Assembly: GCF_000321225.1 (NCBI RefSeq)
Contig: NW_004450267.1
Span: 1,596,250-1,660,249, forward strand
Length of the DNA: 64,000 bases
Direction: 5' to 3'
Source: Odobenus rosmarus divergens
Lineage: Eukaryota > Chordata > Mammalia > Carnivora > Odobenidae
Below the pieces are notes generated by a model. That model ran no database searches. It saw nothing but the letters and a program-made list of their open reading frames with translations, and was not told the DNA's origin. The position numbers were made by a program, and so were the translations under genes. Shown here piece after piece: positions 23,657 through 35,895 of the stretch (the stretch's first letter is position 1; each line of letters starts with the position of its first letter).

Positions 23657-23790
23657 CACATCTTCTTTATCCATTCATCTGTCGATGGATATCTGGGCTC
23701 TTTCCATATTTTAGCTATTGCAGACATTGCTGCTATAAACAGTGGGGTGCATGTGTCCCTTCAAATCACTGTTTGTATCCTAACAAAGAG
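23193..23790 (-). mobile_element. L1 3' end with ORF2 C-terminus
   Basis: Reverse L1. The left part is the 3' UTR ('ttaaattccacatataagt', 'tcatcagttgcatatgac'). The right part translates on the minus strand into the L1 ORF2 tail (STDEWIKKMWY, then LEYYSAIKKNEILSFAMTWM). A (GT)21 run splits these two coding blocks, replacing a few codons. 5' truncated and non-functional. Confidence 0.92.
23613..23654. repeat. (GT)n microsatellite inside L1 ORF2 remnant
   Basis: Twenty-one uninterrupted GT units between the WIKKMWY and YYSAIKKNE coding blocks of the minus-strand L1. It grew from the L1's own TATATACACA-like segment at this site. Confidence 0.95.
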
Positions 23791-23799
23791 CTTCTTAAA

Positions 23800-24860
23800 A
23801 CTAACCATAAGTTGGGATTGAAGCATGGGACAAGGCTGTGTTTATAGGACTGCTTTTTCTCACTCTCCTTATTTCTTTATCCTTTCTCCATGCCCTACGG
23901 CTTATGATTATTGGTTCTTATAGCACTGGGAAGCACCTAAATCAGCAGAGGATCACAAACAAGGAGAAAGGATCTCATTCTGTATGGTGGCTGTCTAAGT
24001 TAGTATGATGAACACTGGCTGGAGACACTGTGTGTCTGCCCCATGATGCCTGCAAGCATCATGAGGTCAATGATACCTCCTAAAATCCTGCAAGTCAGCT
24101 CGGTTTATTCTCTCATTACACTACTCCCAGCCAAGGTCACAACCATACATTATACTTCTTTCATATTCTTCTTAAAGTGTCAATCACAAACCTAAGCACA
24201 AAATTCATGTTCATTCTACTTTCACAATTGAATTGGCTTAAACTGACAGGGACCTTTGTCAAACCATGTCTGCTAAAGTGTGGTTTCATTCATACTCAAG
24301 TATAAGCAGAACTGATACCCAGTCAGACACACGGCTGTCCCTGTTGTTTTCAGCTAGCATCTGTTCTGACCGGCCAGTGTCTCTGCTGGCTAACTGTGCA
24401 ATATTTTGAATATCATCCATGATCATGAGTATTCACTTCCAACTTATTATTACAATTTGTGCCACTATCATACGTAAGTTTGTAGTCCTTGCACATTCAG
24501 ATAATTTTCAGAGTTACTAAGGATCACAAGAATCACAGAATCTCAGTACTGGAAGGCATGTTTAAACACATCTGTTTCCACTCTCTGGATACAGAAATCC
24601 CCTCTTCAGTCTTTCCACAAGAAAAGCATCTAAGAAATGGAAGCTGAGTACTTGTTTAAAACAAATCACATTTTCCTGCTTTTATTTTGCTTTGTTTGCC
24701 ATTGTAAAAAGGGAATCATTAGACATTCACAAGGGGCCCCAAGAAAATTTGAAGATTAAAGTTATTACAACATGTGTCCAGGGAGGAAATTTTGTGTTCT
24801 CTTCAGTCTTGCTACATTGGTCCATAGACCACAGAAGAGATTCAGCACCTAACCACAGTT
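23800..24860. other. Unique sequence, no gene seen
   Basis: Single-copy. A short stretch at 24530-24610 ('cagaatctcagtactggaag') resembles a widespread ancient SINE motif but is too short to assign. Confidence 0.4.
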
Positions 24861-24864
24861 TATC

Positions 24865-25530
24865 TCCTACTGTTAAGAGTCTGGTCCAAACCACCATCAC
24901 CTCATCTGGTTTACTGCAATCGCTTCTTAACTGGTTTCTTTGCTTCCACCCATTACCCTCTTCGGTCTATTCAGCATGGCAACAAGGATGATCATATTAA
25001 AATGTCAGGTCAGCTCCCTTCCTGGTTCAAGACCCTCAATGATTTCCCATCCCTTTAAGAAGAAAGTCAATTGTTCATACTACACCCTACCAGGTCCTAC
25101 AAGATCTGGCCTCCCCATTTTACTGTTTTATCTCCTACTCCTAATCTGGCTGTCCCTGGAATGCACCACTGTGTGCTCATGTCTCAGAGCCTCTGCTCTT
25201 GCTGTTCCATTGGCCTAGAAAACTTGTCCCTCAGATGTTCCTGCAGCTCCTTCCACTGTTTACGCAGATATCACCTTCTCAGCAGGCCTAGGCTTGCACA
25301 CCCATATAAAAATTGCAACCTCACTTCACTCCCTATACCCCGCCCAGCCTCCTTCTCCCTTCAGCCCTTACCACCATCTGACATACATATTGTTTCCCCA
25401 ACTAGAACATGACTTCTGGGAGGACCAGAACCTTTGTCAATTTTGTTCACTAGCATATTCTCAAAGCCTAGAATAGTGTCCACCTTAAAGTAAGCACTTA
25501 GTAGTCAGTTATAGAAGGAAGGAAGGAAGG
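24865..25530 (+). mobile_element. L2 3' end
   Basis: Plus L2: 'accaccatcacctcatctgg', 'ttactgcaatcgcttcttaa', 'ctccttccactgtttacgc', 'caccttctcagcaggcctag', 'ctagaacatgacttctggg', 'tagtgtccaccttaaagtaa', ending in a GGAA tandem near 25515-25530. Frames at 24940-25476 are chance reading frames in it. Confidence 0.75.
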
Positions 25531-26710
25531 GTCGGAGGGAGGATAAAAGATGAAAAGATGGCTCCCAGGTAATGCTATAGCTCAAGTTTTAGGATTCTGT
25601 CTTCTGCTTTGCTTATGGAAAAAATTTAAAATTCTTCAGGCCTCTAAGAGATCAGAGCAGGAAGCATTTATGGTTACTTAGCGGAATTATTTCAATCTTG
25701 TAAAATGTACATACCCAGGAGTAAGAAAAGGAAGCAACTATCAGAGATTATTTCCCTACCTCTGATTTTAGATATCACTTAGATACTTTATGCAATATTA
25801 TGCTTTAGGATTATATTCATTCCAGGCAACAAAACCGATACCTGGGGCTGGGTTCCAGAAAATCAGAGCAAGGGAAACATTTTAAATCCTTCTCAGGTGA
25901 TTCCAGTGTTCATCCCATTTTTATCACTGCTAGCATATCAAAGACACAGATACTCAGCTAGCAACAGACAGAAGCGCTAAGGGAGTTCCAGAGAGTAATC
26001 ATTTCTAGTCAGAGCAATATTCCTCAAACTGTGTTCCAAAAACAGTAATCATTTGTGAAGGCTAATAGCTGGGTTTAGGGAAAAACAGCCCCATATCTGA
26101 ATAAAGTTAGAGAATTATTTGTTCCTTATGCCCCTTCTTGGAGACTCAGTGTCCCTGGGGAGTCTCTCTGCACTCAGGTGGGTTGAGGAAGATAAAGGAG
26201 AGATTCTAGGAAGAGTCTTTCTAAGCTTAGCCCCTATGAAACAGCCATGCAGGGTCTCGGGATTATAATCATGCCTGGGCTTCATGCCACCACACAGCTC
26301 TAAAATGCCCATTTATCTTACCTATGGAGAGTTGTAACCCAAGCCAGTTCTTTGCCATGAAAACAAACCAGCCAGAGAAGTAGACTACTAGCTACATTAA
26401 AAAAAAAAAAAATGCTTAACATGATTGGATGGAGTATGCCCTAGTTGGCCTTTATGACCCTTCTCTTTGGGTACTCTCAGCTACCTGTTTTCTTTGTCTT
26501 ATCCTCACATTCCTGGAACAAACATTTGCATTTGTTAATTTATCGAGTTCATACAAGGTTTCCTTTGCCTTGTTACATCATTTGGAAGAGACAGAAATCA
26601 AGTTTTGTTTGTTCTGCTAAGTGAGGATCTGTAACCAACATTATCTGAGTTTCATAACTATGTTCGGCTTGCCTGACTTCTTATTCAACAGATCCTATAC
26701 TTATTAATTA
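25531..26710. other. Unique sequence, possible DNA-transposon scrap
   Basis: No gene. Around 26015-26090 'ttcctcaaactgtgttcc...taatagctgggtttagg' resembles the edge of an old hAT element but is too eroded to name. Confidence 0.35.
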
Positions 26711-26721
26711 AAATTAAATAA

Positions 26722-26902
26722 GGGGTGCCTGGGTGGCTCAGTCGGTTAAGTGTCTGCCTTCGGCTCAGGTCATGATCTCAGGATCCTGGGATCAAGCTCC
26801 ACGTTGGGCTCTCTGATCAGCAGGGAGTCTGCTTCTCCTTCTCACTCTCCCTCTGTGCTCTCTCTCTCTCTCTCTCAAATAAAGAAATAAAATCTTTTAA
26901 AA
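26722..26902 (+). mobile_element. SINEC, full length
   Basis: Head 'ggggtgcctgggtggctcag', CT-rich middle, tail 'aaataaagaaataaaatc'. A perfect 11-bp target-site duplication, aaattaaataa, lies at 26711-26721 and 26903-26913. Confidence 0.94.
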
Positions 26903-26929
26903 AAATTAAATAAGCAAGAGATGAATAAA

Positions 26930-27130
26930 GGACTCTGACTAAATAAATCATTATGGATCTATATGATGGAACACTTTGTAGAATTAGAAATACCATGGAA
27001 AAAATGTTCACCATGTAACATGAAAAAAGTTTGAGTGGACACAAACCTATTCATAATATAATACAAAAGACTTATAAAAGTTATATTTATGAAATAAGAT
27101 TGAGTGCTATTCATTTTCTTTTACTTATTA
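26930..27130 (+). mobile_element. Possible L1M fragment
   Basis: 'atcattatggatctatatg', 'atggaacactttgtagaat', 'acatgaaaaaagtttgag' resemble an old L1M ORF2/3' junction on the plus strand. Strongly diverged. Confidence 0.4.
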
Positions 27131-27179
27131 TATATTTCTTAAATCTCTCATGGTGAACATCTATTAACTGCAAAATAGA

Positions 27180-29390
27180 AAAGAAGAAGACAGTTTAAAG
27201 CCAATAACTTGTGCTTTTAACAAAAACCAAATAAGTAGAAATCAGTTTTCTTTACACCCCTCCTCCAGCAAACATGCTACTTGTTGCCCAGATTTTACTT
27301 TGAGATTTAAATTGGCATAACTATTCATAGTTGAATGTTCCCAGATTTTTTAAGAAAAAAAGACTAATGCTGATAAAATACTTTGGAACCACAAACTGTG
27401 AGATAGATAAAGAATACAGAAAACACAAGATGATGACCTTTTCCTGCTCATTTTTCTTGCTGGAAAGCTGTATTTCTCCTTGTTTACTGTTCTTTTGCTG
27501 ACCTTTTTTTGTTTTTTTACTTCAAAGCAACGAAGTTTTTGCTGACCAGTAGAAAACGTGTTGAAGTCAATTATTACTTGAAGACTTTCTATTCACAATT
27601 TCCTTGCTGAAAATTTTCTCAGAAAAGAGATTAGTGGCTTTATTGTGTAATTTGTGCCTTATTGATTGCCCCCAAGCTCTTTCTCATTTTGTTTATAGGC
27701 ATTTTTATATTAATGGCTTTTATGGTAGAGGAAATAATATAGACAAGCTCCTTACAGGTCCACCACAGATACCTTGCTGTTTTATGTTTCTGGAACAGTG
27801 TGATGAGAAATATTTGCTAACAAACACGACACTGAAAACTGTGAGCACAACAACAGGGGGCCCACTTCATTTCTCCTGATCTGACTGGATGATTATGTTT
27901 GAGTTCCAAATACATGCAACAGATAAACAGTGCAAGAAATGACCCTTCTGTGAAACAAATGCTCTTTGACCCATCGACCTTCCACACAACTTTCCAGTGG
28001 TTTACAAATATTTACCAAGAGTTATGCATGGTCAAAGAAAAATCAGTAAGGAGCAATTTCCCCAATCATCCTTCCAATTAAGGCAAATGGAGGGTGAATG
28101 ATCTCCAGTGCACTGGATAAACAAACCTCAAAGAGACGTTCCCACTGATGCTCATTATTGGGAACATCCAAAATGGAATCTCTGATGAATAAAATTCCAA
28201 CACTGTGTGGAATTAAACATGCAAATTTTTTTTCTCAGTAATTATGCATAAGATCCCAAAACATCACTTATAAATTTCCAATTGTAATAAGGCTATTAAA
28301 GAAAGGAATGTAAATTAATTCATTTATCAGTTGCAAGAATGATCAACCTTGGAATGATGGATGGGTTACTTGTCTGATCACAGTGACAGTGCTATGCAGT
28401 CCCTTGGCATCCCACCTTTCTCCTCTTTCCTATTGCACCCCACTAAAAACAGTACCGTACAACTCTTCCACACCTGCTGGTCTGCTCCCAGAAGTATGGG
28501 GCTAAGAGTCTTCAGTGTGGCACTCTAGGTATCCCTACTACAGACCCTTTTATTTCAAAATCATCCTTCCCTCATGCTTTTATTTCTTAAATTGCATTAA
28601 AATTTTTTTCCCTTAAGGGTTAATGTTCACTGTGGTTAAAGCTAAAATTATGTCCTCTAAATCCTCCTTTTTGAATGGATCTTCTGGAAAGATCCTTTGT
28701 TCACCTGGCCTTATATTTCTAAATGTATACTACACAGAAGATGATAGAATGAGGGTCTTACTATTCAGAATACTTTCACCTGGTGACAAGAAAGAAGGAG
28801 CCTATAGCCCACAAGCATTTTTTAACTTGTAAAACACTTCAGTGTTTGCTGGAAAAGGATTTGAGCCAGTTGAGGAAAGAGAGACACTATGTAGTTTAAG
28901 TTAAATTGTCTTTTTCTGTTCTATTCCTCATTACCTCAAATACATTGACAAGTAAAATATGTTTTCTTCATGCTGCTATAGGTGTTAGTGTAATTTTTTA
29001 AACTAAAAGTTACCTTTTCTCAGTACTACTAGGTTTAAATCTTAAAAGAAAACACATTTAAAAGTGTTATAGAATGTTTTCTATGCTGCAATAAGGCAAG
29101 GAAAAACAGAAAGACTTTTGCCAGTAGGGTTTCAGGTAACTTGCCTTTGAAAAGTGAGAAATAAAGGTCTTCCATGAGTTTCTGAATGAGACTCCAGACT
29201 GAGGAGTACTTCCTGCCTTTGAGAGACCTCGACTGCAGATCAGTCTTTGGATCTTTTTCTTTTTTTTTTTGGTTTATTTGTTTACAGATAATATCATTTC
29301 TTCCATTTTATTGCTCTCCCCTTAAATTTTTTTATGAAAATAAAATATCTTGAAGAGATCTGTACTTTCACCCAAGGAGTCACAAAAAGG
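27180..29390. other. Long repeat-poor unique block
   Basis: More than 2 kb with no interspersed repeat I can recognise. Open frames (27604-27879, 28623-28832 and others) have no domain. The lack of repeats makes it a reasonable place to look for conserved non-coding sequence, but nothing in the bases alone proves function. Confidence 0.4.
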
Positions 29391-29399
29391 AGATTGTCT

Positions 29400-29525
29400 A
29401 TACTGTTCAAGTATCTACTGGGCCCCCTCCATATGTCAAGGGCTCTACTGGGGGCTGAGATACAGACTCGCTAAGACAACTGCCATCTCTGCCTTCATGG
29501 GACTTATAGTCCAGTTTTTCTGTGT
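29400..29525 (-). mobile_element. L2-like 3' fragment
   Basis: 'gtatctactgggccccctcc', 'caagggctctactgggggct', 'ctgccttcatgggactta' match the reverse of an L2 3' end. Confidence 0.6.
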
Positions 29526-29958
29526 CTTTGCTTTTATGACATGAGAATATTATAAACCTTTAAGGAATTTAAAAGGTTATTCAATCTATAAATACAGTAT
29601 TGTGCAAAAATAAACTGTTAATTACACACTTAAGTGCATGTGTGTGTGTATTTTCTATTAGGAAATGAAAAGATTAGAAATTCTTTTTTCTATAATACGG
29701 AAGTAAGATTGCCCATTATAAAAATCATATTTTTAGAGTGTCTCAGATTAGTTTACTGTAGGTCTTGACTCACTAACAAATTATTTTCTTTTTCTTTCCT
29801 TGAAAATATATAACTCTAATTCTCTATCTCCCCCATCTCACACACACACACTCCTTCTCTCTCTCTCTCCACCCAGTTGGCATGTATTAAATGCCATTTT
29901 AATTAACTGACAAACTAAACACCATATAAATTTAAAAGATATGAATGATATGTCCATA

Positions 29959-30137
29959 TTTTTTTTTAGTTATTTGAGAGAAAGAGAGAGAGAGCATGAG
30001 TACTGGTGGAGGGCAGGGAGAATAGAGGGAGAGGGACAAGCAGACTACATGTGGGGCTCCATCCCACGACCCTGAGATCACAACCTGAGCCGAAATCAAG
30101 AGTTGGCTGCTTAACCAACTGAGCCACCCAGGCTCCC
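29959..30137 (-). mobile_element. SINEC, older copy
   Basis: Reversed SINEC with T-run, GA-rich body ('gagagaaagagagagagagc') and head 'ccaactgagccacccaggct'. No clean target-site duplication (ccatatttt versus ccattattt), and part of the CT region is missing, so it is an older insertion. Confidence 0.88.
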
Positions 30138-30139
30138 CC

Positions 30140-30560
30140 ATTATTTTTAACTTAGCAATCCCAACTCACAGAATTCATCATGAAGAAATAATCTCAGAAA
30201 TGGTCAAAATTTACATAGAGATAGTCACCCCGCTGGAAAAAAAAAAATCTAAATGTGCAACAATAAGGGAATGGTAAAATAAATGATGATGTACTGGAAT
30301 ATTATGCAATATTTAAAACAAAAGAATATTTAATAATATGATGATATATGATGGGTGATAAAAGCAGAACACAAAATTATATATAATCAATAATCATAAC
30401 ATGTATATGTTCATATATTTCATTGGTTAAAGAAGAGAATTAGAAAATAGTACATCAAAACATTAAGTATTTATGAAAAGTGGAGTTATGAATGATTTTG
30501 TGATGATAGTAAATTTTAATTTTAAAAGTTATTACATAAGTAAATTTTATATGTAGAAAA
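30140..30560 (+). mobile_element. L1M 3' fragment
   Basis: 'caatcccaactcacagaat', 'aatgtgcaacaataaggg', 'aatggtaaaataaatgatg', 'actggaatattatgcaat' follow the plus-strand old L1M ORF2 end. The later part is AT-rich and decayed. Confidence 0.65.
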
Positions 30561-32115
30561 AATTCCATATTTTAAAATATAACACATATAAAAATGTACT
30601 CTATTGATTATTACTATATTGTATAGTCATTCATATGTAATCTCTTCCAAAGGAGGGAATTTTACCAAAAAGATAAAAACTTAGGTTATATTTGATTATT
30701 GAATCATCAGCAAAGAAAAGAGAGTATGTCGCATCTTCTTAGCCTCAGAGAAATTTCAAAATCACTGATGATTTATTTGGTTTATTTGTTTGTTTTTCTT
30801 ATTCTAAAGCATTATGACCTACAACTGAGAAGCAAAAGAATATCCTAAATGATTCTTACCTATGATTCTAAGATGTTTTGTGTCTACTTAGATACATACC
30901 TCATCAACTCACAAAAGCTTCAGCCATCACAAAGATCCTCACAGCAGATTTATTATGATCCCTAAGTTTATTTTTTTCTAATATCCAATAATTTGAAGTG
31001 CTCTGGATATACAGAGCCTTTGAAGAATAAACTCCCATAATTGTATTGCTTGAAGAATTCCCAGAATGAGCTCTAAGAAACTAAAATCTAGAATATAAAT
31101 AAACTGGAAAAAAAGGTAAACTGGACAATGATATTTTGAGAAGAGACTATCAACAGCTCATCTGCTTGATACATGAGAGGCAGTAAAACAACAGACTTAT
31201 TTTCCAGCTTGGCTGCTCATAGAAGTCTTCTGCTACATTATATGCAGCCTCATTTGTTAAGAGAATGTCCTCTGTCATTACTCTCTGCCTTCCACTATCT
31301 CTTGCTTATGGTCATCAATTTATTTTGCGATCAGTCTGTATCATCCCTTCTTAGAGTGTTAAGTGAAATTCTGGGGAAATAACTGAAAGTCAAACATGGG
31401 GAAAAGATGAAAAAAATGGGAATGTTCAGGTTACCAATGAGAAGGTTTAGGGGATGGGGGCATAAAAATGCTCTTCGAATGCCTAAAAGGCAGTCATATG
31501 GAAGAAGGGTTTTAATCATAGTTTTCATGGGCTAGAAGGCAACAATTAGAGAGGAGAGAAGATTTAGGAAGATATCTGTTTAATGCAAGGGAATATGGGA
31601 TGGCCCAGTTAAATCCCAGGGGCATTCAGACTTGTTTGTGTGTGTATGTGTGATGTATTGTTGGAAACTGGTGAGTCCATCAAGATCTATTGGCATGAAC
31701 TGATTTCTAGGTAGGCTTTTTTATTTCGGGCTGAAGGAAAAGGGGCAAGGGATATATTAAGAGCCTAGAGAGAAGTTTGCAAAAAATCATTGAAAAGAAC
31801 GTGATGGTGCCTGCCCAAAAGTGTAGATTACTTTTCTGGACTGCCTCCAGAGAAAGAAACTGAGGGTGAAGAGGAGCAGCAGTTTTTATGAAAAGCTCCA
31901 TTGGGAAGGAGGAGCTCAGGACATGGCTGCACAGGTCCCTGCTCAGTGACAAAGTGGGTCATAAAATTGAGGAGGTCATCTCCCATTTGCTGCACAGAAC
32001 TTACCTAAACTTGGTCGTTCTGATTTGAGAATTATCCAACAGAACCTCTTCTAGTTCTGACATTAGTGTTATCAGAATGGGCAAGACCACAGGAAATCAT
32101 GAGCCACTGTCTAGA
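30561..32115. other. Unique AT-rich sequence, no gene seen
   Basis: Single-copy. The 81-codon minus frame at 31707-31952 and other short frames carry no domain. Confidence 0.4.
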
Positions 32116-32121
32116 CAGAAC

Positions 32122-32277
32122 AATGCTTCTCAAACTGAAATGTACATACAACTCAACTGAGGGTTTCGTGAAAGCACTGTTCTAATTCAATGAGTCTGAA
32201 GTGAGACCCAAGATTCCACATTTCAAATAAGCTCTCAGGTGATGCTAACAAGGCTGGTCCAGCACCCACTAGGTAGG
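32122..32277 (+). mobile_element. MER5A fragment
   Basis: 'aatgcttctcaaactgaaat', 'caatgagtctgaagtgag', 'aagctctcaggtgatgct' in plus MER5A order. Confidence 0.72.
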
Positions 32278-33420
32278 ACTCTGGTAGTGATTTTATGATG
32301 AGAAGAAACTGACAAGGAGAAGCAGAGTGGGAGAGGAAGAACTCATAGATGCTGAAAAACAGGATCCAAAGCTGACGTGGTGTTTTATGAATATTCTGGA
32401 GCTACCCCCTCCACCTACAATCTAGAAATACTGGAAGTAGGATAGTTAGTCTAAGCAGTTTAGGAACATATACATGGGAAAGGACAACAAATCTGGGTTG
32501 CTGGTGTAAATATGACTCCATGGGTATACCCAGGAGAGCAAAGAAGAATCAAAGTTGACTAACAAAGGAATGTGCTAACTTGGATGATAATAAGTTGCTT
32601 TCAGTGGAGGTGTTCAAACTGAACCTAAGTGATTCTTATCATAGGACTTGTAGAAGACTCATTGAGATGATTGCCAAGGTTCCTTCCTATTCTACTGTTT
32701 TCTGATTCTACAACAGAATTACCAAGGCTATAAAGACTACTCGTAGTTTCTTTGTTTGTTTTGAAGAGTGCTTATTTTGACTAACTCAAAGAAAAATGTA
32801 AAGTAAACTAAGTTTAGCAGAGAGTGCTGCCAGTAGAATTCAATTCCAAAGCCATAGGCATCTCTAAATTCAACGTGTGTCCCATGACCTTAGATTAGAC
32901 TCCATCCAGTTTTGGCAGATAAATGCCATTAGGTGTAAGGGAAGATAACAAATAGGTAGATTTCACATATTAATTACCATTGCTAAGGAAGGAAGGAAGA
33001 GAGAGAAGGAGGGAAAAAGAAAGAGAGAGAGAAAAAGAAAGAAAGAGAAGGAGAAAAGAAAATTTATTAAAGAATATTATCTACCATAAGATGAAAGAGC
33101 AAGGTAAAGCAAAAGAAAGGCAACATGTTAATAATGAATCTGAACATTCTCCTCCCCAGAAGTGGAGCCAAAAATATTCTCTCTAACCCTCTGGCACAGA
33201 AATTGAAGGCTTTAAAATCTTAGTTTCAGTCTCATTCAAAGCTGCTAAGATTCATAGATCAGATTCACAGAGGGAAAAGACAAAAGTAGTAACCCTGTTC
33301 ATTTACAAATGCGACTTCTGTCTTCATAGATGAAAGCCTGACTGTCTCACAAACACTGAAAAAGAAGAGTAAGATTATCTGCTCTTTGTCTGAGAACAGT
33401 TTAAAAAATGACTTCAAATG
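32278..33420. other. Unique sequence around a homopurine run
   Basis: No gene recognised. The notable element is the homopurine tract at 32985-33062; an overlapping Lys/Arg/Glu-rich frame (32980-33186) is a by-product of that tract. Confidence 0.45.
32985..33062 (+). repeat. 78-base uninterrupted homopurine tract
   Basis: GGAA units at the left change to GAAA and GAGA units with no pyrimidine in 78 bases. Such tracts can form triplex (H-DNA) structures. No regulatory role can be read from the sequence. Confidence 0.9.
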
Positions 33421-33429
33421 AACAAAAGT

Positions 33430-33800
33430 TCCTGCATCCCCACTAGGTGGGAAGCACTTACTAGAGGCTGGGGATGCACAGGTAAGACCTGGTTTACAGT
33501 GTGATAGAAGTTATAGACTGATAGCCAATAAAAAAAAACATATAACACGCTACCTACTGAAAAGAGAGCTGTAAATATCTGGAATCACAGAAGAGAGAGG
33601 AGTTTAATCCTCCACCCTCCCCCTGGGGTGGGGCCTGGAGGAGACTTAGCAAAATGAAGGACATTTGAGCTGAGCCTCAGAAAAGGAAGAAACCTTTCTG
33701 GGCAGAGGAAAGAGTAAAAAGCAGAGAGAAGAGGAAGTACACCACAGGAACTGGGAAGGGCGGACTGAACCAGTGGTGTGTGCCAGGGCAGCATGGCCGG
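33430..33800 (-). mobile_element. Old LINE (L2-like) 3' fragment
   Basis: 'ggaagcacttactagagg', 'ggacatttgagctgagcctc', 'cctttctgggcagaggaa' match the reverse L2 3' region. Overlapping minus frames at 33585-33939 are chance frames. Confidence 0.5.
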
Positions 33801-35685
33801 GGCTGGAGATATCCATTTGTTCCTTCCTTGGCATCCTTGCAATGCACTCCTTCCCAGTTTCCTCTGAGCACTTCCTGCTGGCGTCCTTGAAGACCATGGC
33901 TTTATCCATCTCAGAGGTTTTCCTGGCACTCCCAAGCATGGGATAATTTGAGGACAGCTACCACCCCCTCAACTCAGGGATGAGATTTTAGAATGCGGGT
34001 ATTAAGCTCAATCTTGACACCTGCTTATGACAAGTCCTTTGGTTTTTCTTGTTTAATTTTACTATCCCTGGAGAAATTTGACGTAGTTGCTCTACTCCAA
34101 ACTTATTTTGAAATGAACATCATTTTGAAGGAGAAATTGGGAATATCTCTCAGAGCTATGCTTTCTTGGGTCATAGCCTAAGTCACAAAACCATCTCCAG
34201 GTGGGTGATTTTTCAGCAGAAGCAGAGAAATGGAGTTTAGCAACCTGGCATAATCAGTCCCCAGTTCATCTAGACAAGAGTTTCTCCATAACTCTGGGGG
34301 GAGTTAGTTGAGATGGGCTGGGAGGAAAAAAGAAATTTATTGGAAAATCCATTCGTTTCACACCTGGATATCTTATGGTCATTTATGATCAATGGGTGAG
34401 AAGAGCTTAATGGAGTTCTTCTTCTGACCTCCTATAACCACACAGGAACTGTGGCATCTGCTTCCTGCTACCACTCCATTTTTGCCCATCCCATCTCCAT
34501 ATCCCTGGTTGACGAAGATGTGAAAATCTATTCTGTCTTTGAATTTAGAAAAAAAATTCATGATTCAGTTCAACAAGATTAAACTGACATTCATACACAC
34601 ACACATTCAAAGCCAAAAAACATTTCAAGGTTTCAATAGACCCAAAAAGAGTTCACATTTTTTTTCCTTATAAGCACTCCTTGTGGTAATTGGAGAGTTT
34701 GCCAAAAAGGCTTCCAGAACCCGTATTTCATCTACCCCAATGGAAGTAATACACAAGAAGTAGTCTGCATCCTTCCCTGCTGAGAATCATTTGCTTGGCA
34801 TGTACTCTGCATAAAAACTATATGGTAGGAAAAATGCCACCCTGCCTGAGCTAGCCAGCATGCTTCCAATCTGCTGCCCAAACTCCTTGCCTGACAAGCT
34901 GCTGATAGGAGAGGTCACATTGTCACTCAGAACTTAATGGGGCTGTTCTCCCTGATGTATCATTCACTGGGAACTTCAGTCTATGAGGCCCACTGTTATA
35001 TTTTATTTATGAGATCCATTTGGCCTCAGAATTTTTCTCAGATATATTCTTTGGCTCAAAATGTCTATATTGTCACATACTCAGCTCTGAACTCTGTATC
35101 AGTGTGATACGGTCTGGATTCACCTTTGATGCAAGTCAAAAAAGCTGAGATGTCTGCTTCCCTACATTTTGTGGGTGACAGAAGCATATCACAACAGCCC
35201 ACAGAAAAAAACGTACTGGTCTCAACATAAGGAGGCTCAGGTTCTAGGTCTACACATACCAATATGGGCTTAGGGAGGATCACCCTCTCAGACCCCGTCT
35301 ATAAAGTTTGGGAGTGGACTCCCAGGACCACCAGACTCTAACACACTAATTTTATATTTCTGGTCAGGGGAACTAAGGAAATGGGATTTTATGTGACCTG
35401 AATATTTCAAACATCCCCTCTCCAAAACCTTACATTCTTTTTAAGCAAGACTGCTGAGTTCAAGTCCAATCACTACTTTTGTTTCCACACACTCCTAAAA
35501 TGATATGTATACCTTTCCCTTATACTTCCTATCTGCATTTAGCTAGTTTTCATGGAGAAATTTCTTTACTTAAAATGATGAGAGCTTTCCCCAATGGATA
35601 GCAGTTTGAGTAAGAACTACTATATGAAATTGTTACTTTTTTTAAAAACCAAGTTTCTGCTTAGTTTAACTATGCAATATTACAT
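33801..35685. other. Unique sequence, no gene seen
   Basis: Single-copy, mixed composition. Nothing beyond short domain-free frames. Confidence 0.4.
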
Positions 35686-35689
35686 ACGA

Positions 35690-35895
35690 TAAGTATGGGC
35701 TTTGCAACCTGACCAGAACAGGGCTGGAATTCCAGTTCTGCTGCTGTGGTCTTAGAGAATACAGGACAGAATCCCTCACTTTCCCTACTGGGTTTTGGGA
35801 ACATAGTGCCCACACTGTGGGGCTATTTTAAAGATAAGAGATAATGTGGACAACACATGGAACATAGTGCCTGCCACAAAGTAGATGTTCTTACT
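35690..35895 (-). mobile_element. MIR
   Basis: 'gtatgggctttgcaacctga', 'ggaattccagttctgctgct', 'taagagataatgtggacaac', 'catagtgcctgccacaaag' follow reverse MIR order. Confidence 0.62.

Noticed and set aside
32980..33186. Arg/Lys/Glu-rich small protein
   Set aside because: It is the translation of the homopurine tract.
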